Below, piece by piece: positions 49,152 to 57,552 of a DNA stretch of 64,000 nt. A model generated the notes under the pieces. The model did not search any database. It saw nothing but the letters and a program-made list of their open reading frames with translations, and was not told the origin of the DNA. The position numbers were made by a program, and so were the translations under genes. The stretch spans positions 95,114 to 159,113 of the forward strand of contig JOKI01000002.1 of NCBI GenBank assembly GCA_000722615.1. Reading direction: 5' to 3'. This DNA is from Pseudorhizobium pelagicum (GTDB taxonomy: Bacteria > Pseudomonadota > Alphaproteobacteria > Rhizobiales > Rhizobiaceae). Position 1 is the first letter of the stretch, and every line of letters begins with the position of its first letter.

Positions 49152-50699
49152 TCAGACTTCGGAGATCGTCAGCCGCACGCTGCCGCGGTTGTTGTCATAG
49201 GCCTGCCAGGCGTCGTTGGCGAAGCAGTAGAGATAGCCGGATCCCTCCGGCTTTAGGGTCACGCCCTCGCCGATCCTGAACACCTCGTGCGGCAGGCGCT
49301 CGATCTTCTGGTCCTCGTCGGTGCGCGGCGGCGGCACGTTGTTGGCGATCAGGCCGACGAGGCAGAACCAGTCCATCTTCTCCTCGCGCCGCGTCCACCA
49401 GAAATCGAGCTGCTTGTTGCCGGTGAGTTTCTTCCACAGCGTCTCGACACCGCCCCAGGCCGACGAGGCGATATGGGCGATTTCGGCGGCCTGGAACTTG
49501 CCGTCCTTGGCGCCGCCCGGGCCGCACTTGATGGAGGCGTCGGTCCATTCTCCGGTGGCCTTGAAGCGGTAGGTCTTGCCCTCCTGCAGATAGACGCCCG
49601 TGTCGTTCCATCGCTCGCGGGCGAAGATGTCGATGGTCGCCGGCAGCGTCTTTTCCGGCCGGTAGCGGCCCTGCGCGAGCGGCGGGTTGCGGTGCCGGTC
49701 GACTGCCGAGGCATGGACGTCGGGGGAGGGCGGATCAGACACCCGAGGGGCCGCCCGCGGCCTGGTCTTCAGGGCCTTGAAGAGGCCGGTGACGGAATCG
49801 TGCAGGAGGCCGCGCGGGTTCGGATCGAGCTGGTTGATGGCGCCCTCGGCGAAGCGAAGCCCTAGGTCCTGGGCCTCCTGCATCATCCAGTAGAGCGCAC
49901 CGTCGGAGAGACCGCTCTGGCTATAGCCGCCGCCGACATCGCCATGGGCGCCGGGGAACCAGACCTGCTTCAAAGAGCCCTTCCAGCCTTTCGGCTTTTC
50001 CCACAGCGTCGGCAGAAAGCTTTGCCGGAACTCGTCGAGCGCGACCGCATGACGGGCGTTCTGGACAGCCGGTCCGAGTTGGGTGTCGTGAAAGCGGTGC
50101 TTTTCCGGATTATCCAGGAGGTTCAGGAGCGCCAGATCGTCGGGGATGCCGAGAGCACCGACCGTGTCCCAGACGCCGATGAAGTGCACCGGCGTCATCT
50201 TCGCCGGATGCGCGCCGTCGGCTGTGTTGTGGAAGCGGCGTCCCTTGCTGTCGACGAAGGGGCTCGGATCATCGGCACGATAGGCATCGAAGATCTGCCC
50301 GATCTCGTCCCAGACATTGTTCTCCGCAATCTTCGAGCCCGGCAGGTCGAGGAGGCCGCATTTGGAGATCATGCCGCCGAGGCTGCGCACCGTATAGGCG
50401 CCGCGGCTGAAGCCGAACAGCCAGATCGCGTCGCCCTCGCGATAGTTGCGGGCGAGCCAATGGTAGCCGCTCATGATGTTGCGATCGAGGCCCTTGCCGG
50501 TGCCGCCACCGAGCGCCCGGTCGATCCAGCTGCCGTCCGTGCCGACGCCGGGGTGGTAGTAGAACTTCTGTTCCGCACCGGTGTCGTCCGTCAGGGCGAG
50601 CGCGTTGTAGAGCTTGACGACGTTCGTCGGGCTGGGCAGCCCGTCCTCCACCGCGTCGGGTGTATTCCAGGTGCCATCGCAGCAGACAATGAGATTCAT
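49152..50699 (-). CDS. DUF2235 (Tle1-like) alpha/beta hydrolase
   Basis: A 515-residue protein of the DUF2235 family. The N terminus LIVCCDGTWNTPD (3-15) and the nucleophile elbow GFSRGAYTVRSLGGM (96-110, Ser98) are family signatures, with a second acidic HFIGVWDTVGAL and a His in PGAHGDVGGGYS. Tle1 relatives are type VI secretion phospholipase effectors, but many DUF2235 proteins stand alone. Here I see no VgrG, PAAR, immunity gene or signal peptide. The C-terminal 180 residues form an extra domain (ATIDIFARERWNDTGVYLQEGKTYRFKATGEW), perhaps a beta-sandwich that binds lipid or sugar. Substrate is unknown. Confidence 0.87.
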   Translation of the reverse strand: MNLIVCCDGTWNTPDAVEDGLPSPTNVVKLYNALALTDDTGAEQKFYYHPGVGTDGSWIDRALGGGTGKGLDRNIMSGYHWLARNYREGDAIWLFGFSRGAYTVRSLGGMISKCGLLDLPGSKIAENNVWDEIGQIFDAYRADDPSPFVDSKGRRFHNTADGAHPAKMTPVHFIGVWDTVGALGIPDDLALLNLLDNPEKHRFHDTQLGPAVQNARHAVALDEFRQSFLPTLWEKPKGWKGSLKQVWFPGAHGDVGGGYSQSGLSDGALYWMMQEAQDLGLRFAEGAINQLDPNPRGLLHDSVTGLFKALKTRPRAAPRVSDPPSPDVHASAVDRHRNPPLAQGRYRPEKTLPATIDIFARERWNDTGVYLQEGKTYRFKATGEWTDASIKCGPGGAKDGKFQAAEIAHIASSAWGGVETLWKKLTGNKQLDFWWTRREEKMDWFCLVGLIANNVPPPRTDEDQKIERLPHEVFRIGEGVTLKPEGSGYLYCFANDAWQAYDNNRGSVRLTISEV

Positions 50700-50884
50700 G
50701 ATGTCCTCCCCAGCGTCACGGACAGTATCTACATGCTTAGGTAAATTTCAAGATTAAATACACCTAAAGGTAGAGCTGGCTTCTTTTTTGGCCGGCATAA
50801 TCCGGGCGCCCGGGCGGCAGCGACTTGTTTCCCGGCGTCCCCTGTGGCCAATTCACCACGCGAAAATGCCAAGGGGATGACGAG

Positions 50885-52564
50885 ATGGCGGCGGTGAAGT
50901 CCGATATCGAAATTGCGCGCATGGCGCAGAAGAAGCAGATCATGGAGGTGGGGGCTGCTCTGGGCATTCCGGCCGAGCAGCTTGCGCCCTATGGCCACGA
51001 CAAGGCGAAGGTCAGCGCCGACTTCATCCACGGGCTCTCGGACCGGCCGGACGGCAGGCTGATCCTGGTGACGGCCATCAACCCGACGCCCGCCGGCGAG
51101 GGCAAGACGACCACCACCGTCGGTCTCGGCGACGGGCTGAACCGCATCGGCAAAAAGGCCGTCATCTGCGTGCGCGAACCCTCGCTCGGCCCCTGCTTCG
51201 GGATGAAGGGGGGAGCGGCCGGCGGCGGCCATGCGCAGGTCATCCCGATGGAGGACATCAACCTCCACTTCACCGGCGACTTCCATGCCATCACCTCGGC
51301 GCACAACCTGCTGGCGGCGATGATCGACAATCACCTCTACTGGGGCAATGCGCTCGACATCGACGTGCGGCGCATTACCTGGCGCCGCGCCATGGACATG
51401 AACGACCGGGCGCTGCGGCAGATGGTCGGCGCGCTCGGTGGCGTCGCCAACGGTTTCCCGCGCGAATGCGGCTTCGACATCACGGTCGCCTCCGAGGTGA
51501 TGGCCATTCTCTGCCTGGCGGAGGATTTCGAGGACCTGGAGCAGCGGCTGGGCGGCATCATCGTCGCCTATCGCCGCGACAAGACGCCGGTGTTTGCCCG
51601 CGACCTGAAGGCGGACGGTGCCATGGCGGTGCTGCTGAAGGACGCCATGCAGCCGAACCTGGTGCAGACGCTGGAAAACAATCCGGCCTTCGTGCACGGC
51701 GGCCCCTTCGCCAACATCGCCCACGGCTGCAATTCGGTGATCGCCACCAAGGCGGCGCTGAAGCTTGGTGACTATGTGGTAACGGAAGCCGGCTTCGGGG
51801 CCGATCTCGGAGCGGAAAAATTCTTCGACATCAAGTGCCGCAAGGCCGGGCTGAAGCCTGCGGCGGCGGTGATCGTCGCCACCGTCCGGGCGCTGAAGAT
51901 GAACGGCGGCGTCGCCAAGGAGGCTCTCGGCGCGGAAGACGTGGCGGCGCTGACGCGCGGCTGCGCCAACCTCGGCCGCCACATCGCCAATGTCCGCCGG
52001 TTCGGCGTTCCAGTGGTGGTGGCGATCAACCACTTCACCACGGACACCGATGCCGAGATTGCGGCCGTGCAGGATTATGTCTCCCGCCACGGCGCCGACG
52101 CCATCCTCTGCCGCCACTGGGCGGAAGGGTCTGCCGGCATCACGGAACTCGCCGAGCGGGTGGTGGAGCTTGCCGACGGCGGCCAGGCGGATTTCAAGCC
52201 GCTTTATCCTGACGCCATGCCGCTGATGGAGAAGATCGAGACCGTGGCCTCGAAGATCTACCACGCCGGCGAGGTGACGGCCGACAAGTCGGTGCGCGAC
52301 CAGCTCGCCGCCTGGGAGGCGCAGGGCTACCGCGAGCTGCCGGTCTGCATCGCCAAGACGCAATATTCCTTCTCGACCGACCCGACGCTGCGCGGCGCGC
52401 CGGAGGGCCATGTGGTGCATGTCCGCGAGGTCCGCCTTTCGGCCGGCGCCGGCTTCGTCGTCGCCATCACCGGCGAAATCATGACGATGCCCGGCCTGCC
52501 GAGCTCACCTTCGGCGGAACGGATTTTCCTCAATGATGACGGGCATATAGAGGGGTTGTTCTGA
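50885..52564 (+). CDS. fhs: Formate-tetrahydrofolate ligase
   Basis: A 559-residue ligase that makes 10-formyltetrahydrofolate from formate, THF and ATP in one-carbon metabolism. The ATP-binding loop is [14 protein letters not shown] (68-81), followed by [40 protein letters not shown], a nearly invariant FTHFS signature. The C-terminal part has [19 protein letters not shown] and [15 protein letters not shown], also diagnostic. The full length fits. AAGGGGATGACGAG precedes the ATG. In the 185-bp gap upstream, TTAGGT (50737-50742) and ACCTAA (50762-50767) form an inverted repeat of unknown meaning. Rhizobia often use FTHFS for purine and formate metabolism; no other C1 gene is adjacent. Confidence 0.97.
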   Translation: MAAVKSDIEIARMAQKKQIMEVGAALGIPAEQLAPYGHDKAKVSADFIHGLSDRPDGRLILVTAINPTPAGEGKTTTTVGLGDGLNRIGKKAVICVREPSLGPCFGMKGGAAGGGHAQVIPMEDINLHFTGDFHAITSAHNLLAAMIDNHLYWGNALDIDVRRITWRRAMDMNDRALRQMVGALGGVANGFPRECGFDITVASEVMAILCLAEDFEDLEQRLGGIIVAYRRDKTPVFARDLKADGAMAVLLKDAMQPNLVQTLENNPAFVHGGPFANIAHGCNSVIATKAALKLGDYVVTEAGFGADLGAEKFFDIKCRKAGLKPAAAVIVATVRALKMNGGVAKEALGAEDVAALTRGCANLGRHIANVRRFGVPVVVAINHFTTDTDAEIAAVQDYVSRHGADAILCRHWAEGSAGITELAERVVELADGGQADFKPLYPDAMPLMEKIETVASKIYHAGEVTADKSVRDQLAAWEAQGYRELPVCIAKTQYSFSTDPTLRGAPEGHVVHVREVRLSAGAGFVVAITGEIMTMPGLPSSPSAERIFLNDDGHIEGLF

Positions 52565-52772
52565 GGGAGTCATTCAAGCTGACGTGATGGCAGTATGCGG
52601 CCCAATGCGGTCATTGGCGGCCGATGCCAATGTACATCGTTGTACCTTCTGTTCCAGAAGCGGATGAGCGATAAGCTGCTGTTGTCGCAAAACGATGGGT
52701 CATCCGCAGAGGGGTTGCTTCAGAGAGTTGTGGTAGGCAGCGGTCACTTCCCGTGCCGCTGCATGCCCATGT

Positions 52773-53438
52773 TCAACTCCTCCAATGCGGTGGGTAAGCA
52801 GCGTCGTAGCCGCGCATTGTTTCCATCCGCGACAGCCACGCGCCCAATGCCGGCAGACGCGCACCGAGGTCTTCGAGACTGAGAGCCATTTCGATTGCTT
52901 CCGGACGCGCTGCGACCCGACGGAGCATCTGTATGTTCGGCAACGCGATGATGTCCGCTGCAGTGAGATCATCACCCGCCAGATAATGCGCGACTGTTAG
53001 CGCCCGCTCCATCCAGCCAAGCGCATCATACGCCCGAGAAGCGGACGCGCGCATGGCGTCTGGATCGTCTTTCGCATGACCGCGCAATAGCGGGCGGACA
53101 ATCTCCAAGGCAAACAGATCGCGCGTGTAGTTCTCGAACTCGCTTACGCGTTGCCAGATCCGGCCGTGCTCCTGCGCCGTCTGGCCGAAAAGCGGTACGG
53201 CGGGATGGGCGCGATCCAGGAAGGCGATGATCGCCACGGATTCGTAAATCGTACCGTGACCCGTCTTCAACACCGGCACCTTGCCACGCGGATTGAGCTC
53301 AAGAAATGCGGGCGAGCGATCCGCCAACTGGGCCGAGTCCATACGGCGGGAGATATATGGCACGCCCTTGTATCCAAGCGCCAATTGCACCCGCCAGGCG
53401 TAGGGGCTGCCGCTGACCCAGAAGAGTTCGTAATCCAT
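52773..53438 (-). CDS. Glutathione S-transferase family protein
   Basis: A 221-residue GST. The N-terminal thioredoxin-like domain begins YELFWVSGSPYAWRVQLALGYKGV with a Ser/Tyr-containing active-site loop (SGSPYAW), then ELNPRGKVPVLKTGHGTIYESVAIIAFLDR, the glutathione-binding region with cis-Pro (VPVL) and ES. The C-terminal helical domain has LAGDDLTAADIIALP, the N-capping box. It is the last of a minus-strand group with another GST and a peroxiredoxin-like gene, 18 bp after the upstream GST, so they form an operon for detoxifying electrophiles or peroxides. The start follows GGAGAAAGATCGACG. Confidence 0.9.
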   Translation of the reverse strand: MDYELFWVSGSPYAWRVQLALGYKGVPYISRRMDSAQLADRSPAFLELNPRGKVPVLKTGHGTIYESVAIIAFLDRAHPAVPLFGQTAQEHGRIWQRVSEFENYTRDLFALEIVRPLLRGHAKDDPDAMRASASRAYDALGWMERALTVAHYLAGDDLTAADIIALPNIQMLRRVAARPEAIEMALSLEDLGARLPALGAWLSRMETMRGYDAAYPPHWRS

Positions 53439-53455
53439 CGTCGATCTTTCTCCGT

Positions 53456-54127
53456 TCACAGCGTCACGCCGACGCTCGCCAGGAAGCTGTCGATGCGGTG
53501 GTCGACCTCGGCCTTCGTCTGCGCCCATTCCGGCACCGACTGGAGAAGATTGTCGTGCCAGGCCATGAGGTTCGGGTAGTCCCGAAGGGGCGGCCTGGAA
53601 CGATCGATCTGCGAGAAGGGACCGGCGACATCGAAATCAGCAAGGGTCAGAGCTTGGCCGACCATGAACTTGCGGCCTTCCAGATGCTTGTCGAGCACCT
53701 TCGCGGCGGCCCGCATCTTGCCCTCCGCGAACGCGACAACGGCCTCGTCCTGCGGTAATCCCATGACTGTCTTCCCGACCCGCTCGTCGAACAGGGTGGT
53801 TGCGAAGATGCGCCATTGCTCGCCGGACCAGAACATCCACTGAAGCACCTCGAGGCGCTCTTTCTCCGTCGTTCCGAGCAGCGGCGAGTTTACCTTGCCG
53901 GCCAGATACAGGTTGATCGCGGCCGCCTCGTACAGAATGAAGTCGCCGTCTTCCAGGACCGGCGTCAAACCGTGGGGATTGAGGCGCGATCTGAACGCTT
54001 CGGTCTGGCTTTCGCCCTTGAACAGATCGACGTTCACCCGTTCGATCTCGATGCCCATGATCTTGGCGGCAGTGGTCACGCGACGCAGGCTACCCGAGCC
54101 GGCATCGCCGAAAATCTTGATGGTCAT
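53456..54127 (-). CDS. Glutathione S-transferase, second paralogue
   Basis: A 223-residue GST of a different subgroup from its neighbour. The N-terminal domain is TIKIFGDAGSGSLRRVTTAAKIMGIEIERVNVDLFKGE, then NPHGLTPVLEDGDFILYEAAAINLYLAG with the cis-Pro and EA glutathione-contact pattern. The C-terminal domain has VGQALTLADFDVAGPFSQI. The loop SGSLRR offers Ser as the likely catalytic residue, as in theta/phi classes. Probably co-transcribed with the downstream GST and the upstream peroxiredoxin-like gene (87-bp gap). Substrates cannot be told from sequence. Confidence 0.9.
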   Translation of the reverse strand: MTIKIFGDAGSGSLRRVTTAAKIMGIEIERVNVDLFKGESQTEAFRSRLNPHGLTPVLEDGDFILYEAAAINLYLAGKVNSPLLGTTEKERLEVLQWMFWSGEQWRIFATTLFDERVGKTVMGLPQDEAVVAFAEGKMRAAAKVLDKHLEGRKFMVGQALTLADFDVAGPFSQIDRSRPPLRDYPNLMAWHDNLLQSVPEWAQTKAEVDHRIDSFLASVGVTL

Positions 54128-54214
54128 TTGGTGTGCTCCTTTTCATGGTCGATCGGAGCGGCCGGCCTTGTCTTCGACAAGGCGGCAAAGCCGATCATGA
54201 GAATGTTTGCGGGT

Positions 54215-54898
54215 TCAGCCCTTGGAGCCGACACGCAGGTGGTCGAGGATCGGCAACAGGTCGGATGGTTCGGGACGCCGGGTATAGTCGGGATTGACTT
54301 CCGCATAGGCGATGACGCCATCCGTCCCGATCACGTACCGAGCCGGCATCGGCAACACCCAGGCCGGATCGTCGTTGATCCTCGGCAGATCGTTGCCGAA
54401 CTGCCGGTAGACCTCGATCAGATCGTCCGGCAGGCGAAAGCGCAGGCCGAAGGCGGCGGCGACGGTCGTGCCGACGTCGCTCAGGATGGGAAAACCGAGC
54501 TTGTTGTCGCGTTGCGACTTGCGGCTGTTCGCCGGCATCTGGGGCGAGATCGCGACGAGGCTCGCACCCCGCGCTTCGATCTCCGGCCTGAGGTCCTCGA
54601 GCGCCTGGAGATCATAGTTGCAATAGGGGCACCACACACCGCGGTAGAAGGTTGTGATCAGCGGTCCCCGCGCCAGGATAGCCTGTGAACTCACGCTGTT
54701 GCCATCGGCATCCATCAGCGTGAAACCGGGTGCGATGTCACCCGCCTTGAGGGCCCTATCGGCCTGCCCGCTCTCGACCAGTGACCGGGTCGCGCGCTCC
54801 ATCGTGTCGAGCTGGTCACGGGTCGGCACCAGCGGGAAGCGTCCATTCTCGAAGTCCGCACGCATCGCGTCGAGCCTGTCTTGAAGCCTCATTGTCAT
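54215..54898 (-). CDS. Peroxiredoxin-like AhpC/TSA family protein
   Basis: A 227-residue thioredoxin-fold protein of the AhpC/TSA redoxin type. The active-site segment FYRGVWCPYCNYDLQALEDL carries Cys90 and Cys93, a CxxC pair more thioredoxin-like than the PxxxTxxC motif of classic peroxiredoxins; GDIAPGFTLMDADGN before it is typical of the family. An extra helical N-terminal extension (residues 1-50) is common in this subgroup (peroxiredoxin-like family). It may reduce peroxides or disulfides using glutathione or thioredoxin. First gene of the operon with two GSTs and divergent from a LysR regulator. Confidence 0.88.
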   Translation of the reverse strand: MTMRLQDRLDAMRADFENGRFPLVPTRDQLDTMERATRSLVESGQADRALKAGDIAPGFTLMDADGNSVSSQAILARGPLITTFYRGVWCPYCNYDLQALEDLRPEIEARGASLVAISPQMPANSRKSQRDNKLGFPILSDVGTTVAAAFGLRFRLPDDLIEVYRQFGNDLPRINDDPAWVLPMPARYVIGTDGVIAYAEVNPDYTRRPEPSDLLPILDHLRVGSKG

Positions 54899-54996
54899 TC
54901 TCCGTTTCGCTGTGGCGGCGTCGTGAGTTAACAGTTAGGCTATCCGGAGAAATTGGAGTATCCATCCAACATGCAGAACATATATCCGAATTTCGA

Positions 54997-55893
54997 ATGA
55001 GTGATCGCTGGCAGGAAATGGCCGTTTTCATCCGCGTGGCTGAAGGCGGTAGTCTTTCGCGGGCGGCGCGCGAACTGGAAGTCTCGCAGCCCTCGATCTC
55101 GCGTATCCTCGGTAATCTGGAGGCGCGGCTGGGTACGACCTTGCTGCTGAGAACCACCCGCAGCATTTCGCTGACGGAAGCCGGCAGCTTGTATCTGGAG
55201 CGGGCGAAGTACCTGCTCGCAGAGATGGAGGAGGCTGAACAGGCTACCCGTGGCGTGGACTCGCTGCACGGCGTCATTCGCCTCGCCATGCCGGTGCTCT
55301 ATGGGGTGCGCGAGGTCATTCCGGCGCTGGCGACCTTCCTCGCCCGGCATCCGGATCTGCGGGTCGAGATGATCATGAGCGATGCCCGCCAGAACCTGGT
55401 GACAGACGGGGTCGATGTCGCCATTCGCCTCGGTGTCGGACCGCTGGAAGACTCCACTTTCGGCGCCCGAAGGCTTGCGCTGGTCGAGCGACTGGTGGTC
55501 GCGGCCCCATCCTATCTCGCAACACATGGCGCGCCCGCCAATCCGTCCGAACTGACACGACATCATTGTATCGTGCAGCATGGCCTGTTCGGTCGCGAGA
55601 GCTGGCGCTTCACCCACGACCAGACCGTCACCTCCGTCGATGTCCCGGCAAAACTTTGGATCAACTCCGCACCGGGCATTCTGGCGGCCGCCGTAGCAGG
55701 GCTCGGCATAGCACTCGCGACCCGCATCATGGTCAAGGAAGAATTGCGCATGGGACAGCTGACCCAGTTGCTGGATGGCTACCGTCTCGATCCGGCCGAA
55801 GTCTATGCCATTTTCCCGGCAGGGCCCAGGCCGTCGGCGAAAGTTCGGGCGATAGTTGAACACCTTGCAGCTTCGCTCGGCGCCCGGGCCTGA
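54997..55893 (+). CDS. LysR-family regulator of the peroxiredoxin/GST operon
   Basis: A 298-residue LysR-type regulator. The helix-turn-helix is in WQEMAVFIRVAEGGSLSRAARELEVSQPSISRILGNLEARLGTTLLLRTTRSISLTEAG. The effector domain has VDVAIRLGVGPLEDSTFGARRLALVERLVVAAPSYLATHGAP, typical of the CrgA/DsdC-like group. The effector is unknown. It is divergent from the peroxiredoxin-like gene across 98 bp, and that operon is the probable target. The start at 54997 was chosen because it begins the helix-turn-helix; a longer upstream frame is antisense to the peroxiredoxin-like gene. Confidence 0.9.
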   Translation: MSDRWQEMAVFIRVAEGGSLSRAARELEVSQPSISRILGNLEARLGTTLLLRTTRSISLTEAGSLYLERAKYLLAEMEEAEQATRGVDSLHGVIRLAMPVLYGVREVIPALATFLARHPDLRVEMIMSDARQNLVTDGVDVAIRLGVGPLEDSTFGARRLALVERLVVAAPSYLATHGAPANPSELTRHHCIVQHGLFGRESWRFTHDQTVTSVDVPAKLWINSAPGILAAAVAGLGIALATRIMVKEELRMGQLTQLLDGYRLDPAEVYAIFPAGPRPSAKVRAIVEHLAASLGARA

Positions 55894-56268
55894 TCAACGC
55901 TGCGGAGGGCTTGGGTCGAAACCCTGTTTTTCCAAGACAGCGAATATCTGTAATTGCCAAGGGTGATCGCAGATGCCGCCCATTGGTTTCGGATGAGCAG
56001 CGGATCAACCAGCACGCGCTTCGGAGTGCGATATAACGTCCTGGGCTTGTTATGATTTTCATTTCTCGATGCGCTTGCTCCTCTGCCTTCTGATCAGATG
56101 GCGACCAGACACAGAGCCCGATGTACAGCCCGCAATTGGCGCGTTGGTCGACGGGGCTTATATCGCCCTCTAAGGCAGACTGCCTTTGATAAGCCCCGCT
56201 CTAGGGGCCATCGCAGATTTGACGATGTCCCCTATTGGCGCAAAACAGACGCTCCACCCTTGCTCTCA
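55894..56268. other. Gene-free gap with a nested inverted repeat
   Basis: No gene is evident between the LysR gene and the convergent extensin-like gene. At 56153-56197 there is a nested palindrome: outer arms GGGGCTTAT (56153-56161) and ATAAGCCCC (56189-56197), inner arms AAGGCA (56172-56177) and TGCCTT (56181-56186). It could fold into a two-stem hairpin. It may be a terminator, a small RNA element or a relic of a mobile palindromic unit. No T tract follows. Confidence 0.5.
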
Positions 56269-57273
56269 CTACCGGCAATACCGGTAGCCGCTCTCCCGCT
56301 CCAGCACATCGAGATGCAGGTGATCCATGTGGGTGGGATCGCTGCCGGGGGCGAGGACGGTGGTGAAGTGGAGGCAGGCGCCGGCTGAGGCGGTGCGCTG
56401 GAAGGCGCCTTCCAGGGTGCCGTCCTCGGCGCGGGGCTTCATCGTCACCTCCGACCCGTCGTCGAGCCGGAAGGCGGCGATGTCGATGGCGTTGCCCTTC
56501 GCGTGTTCGGACGTCTTGCCGGTCGAGGCGCTGTTGCGCAGCCGGCAGGCGTAGGTGGAGCCTGTGGTCAGCCCGGTGATGCGGCGTGCAGGCATGGCGA
56601 CCCGGAGCGCCGGCTGGACCGTGTCCTTCAGCCAGTGGCCGAGCGCGCGGGCGGTTTCGCAGCGCATCTGGGCGCCGCCGGTATCGATGCCGGGCAGGGC
56701 TTCCGCCACCTCGATCGGCTGGTCGATGCCGCAGCCGTCGCCCTCATCGATGCGTTCCGCCGTCTTGAACTTGGTGCCGAGCGTGGCGAGATCGGCCAGG
56801 CAGGCCTTCAGGGCTGCCTGATCCTCCTTCTCGACCGGTGGCGGGGGCGGTGGCGGCGGCTCCTTCGGCTCCTCCGGCTTCTGGTCGTCGGCTTTCATAT
56901 TATCGGGCTGGCTGGGGCCGGGCTTCGGCTTCGCCGGCGTTTCGCCATCTGGCTTTTCGTCGGCGGCGGGCTCCGTTGGCTCGGTGCCGGTGTCTGGTTT
57001 CGGCTCCGGTGTCGGGATCTCGGAGACCGGTTCCGTGGCCGGGTTTGGCTGCGGGTCCTCGGCGGTGGGCGCTGAGGCCTCGGCGTCCTCCTTCTCAGTT
57101 GCCGGAGAGGCGGCGTCATCGTCGTCCTCCGCGGCGGCTGCCGGTGGGGGCGGGGCATCCGAGGTGGCCGCTTCGGCGGGCTTCGGCTTCGGCACAGGCC
57201 CGTCACTGGGCAAATCGGAGGCGCCGATCATGATCGGCAAGCCGAGCAGAAGAAGAAGGAGGGAACGCTGCAT
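56269..57273 (-). CDS. Extensin-like family protein with Pro/Glu-rich linker
   Basis: A 334-residue exported protein. A signal peptide (QRSLLLLLLGLPIMIGA) is followed by a roughly 130-residue low-complexity linker rich in Pro, Glu, Lys and Ala (PPPPAAAAEDDDDAAS and KEPPPPPPPPVEKED) and a C-terminal extensin-like domain. The latter has cysteines in LKACLADL, GDGCGIDQP, MRCETARALGHW, YACRLRN, GACLHF and YRYCR and the metal-site-like motifs SEHAKGNAIDIAAFRLDDG and HMDHLHLDV, which recall peptidoglycan DD-peptidases of the MepA/LAS type. It may act on the cell wall, although catalysis is not established. The linker should span the periplasm or cell wall. The start MQRSL was preferred over a longer frame. 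Confidence 0.85.
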   Translation of the reverse strand: MQRSLLLLLLGLPIMIGASDLPSDGPVPKPKPAEAATSDAPPPPAAAAEDDDDAASPATEKEDAEASAPTAEDPQPNPATEPVSEIPTPEPKPDTGTEPTEPAADEKPDGETPAKPKPGPSQPDNMKADDQKPEEPKEPPPPPPPPVEKEDQAALKACLADLATLGTKFKTAERIDEGDGCGIDQPIEVAEALPGIDTGGAQMRCETARALGHWLKDTVQPALRVAMPARRITGLTTGSTYACRLRNSASTGKTSEHAKGNAIDIAAFRLDDGSEVTMKPRAEDGTLEGAFQRTASAGACLHFTTVLAPGSDPTHMDHLHLDVLERESGYRYCR

Positions 57274-57393
57274 CAATGGCTGCTCCGTTGGATGTCCGGG
57301 ACCGGACAACGCGGCGGGAGCGGTTTTGGTCGCATCGCCATCGTAGAGGAAATCCACTTGCGGATATCCGAGGTCCGGGTTATCTCTTCGCCC

Positions 57394-57438
57394 ATGATCA
57401 ATTCGATGAACATCGGTAACTGGTGGTGGGCACGCTGA
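57394..57438 (+). CDS. trpL: trp leader peptide TrpL
   Basis: A 14-residue leader peptide, MINSMNIGNWWWAR, with three consecutive Trp codons (57421-57429) and stop TGA at 57436-57438. It is the ribosome-sensing part of the attenuator in front of trpE(G). When charged tRNA-Trp is scarce, ribosomes stall on the Trp codons and allow transcription into trpE(G). In Sinorhizobium meliloti the homologous leader peptide (peTrpL) and the liberated leader RNA (rnTrpL) also act in trans. Whether that holds here cannot be seen. An internal ATG at 57406 in the same frame is an alternative start. Confidence 0.93.
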   Translation: MINSMNIGNWWWAR

Positions 57439-57476
57439 CGCGGCCTTGACCAGTCATGTCCATTCGACAAGACCCC

Positions 57477-57507
57477 AAAGCCGCCCGAGTTTCGAGGCGG
57501 CTTTTTT
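57477..57507 (+). terminator. Transcription attenuator of trpE(G)
   Basis: AAAGCCGCC (57477-57485) pairs with GGCGGCTTT (57496-57504), followed by T residues to 57507. It lies 39 bp after the leader peptide stop and 46 bp before the trpE(G) start, as expected for the attenuator terminator. An alternative pairing involving GCGGCC around 57440-57445 could form the antiterminator. Confidence 0.9.
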
Positions 57508-57552
57508 GTTGTTCGCCGCAGGGTCCCGGGCGACAGATTCGGAGAGCAGGAA

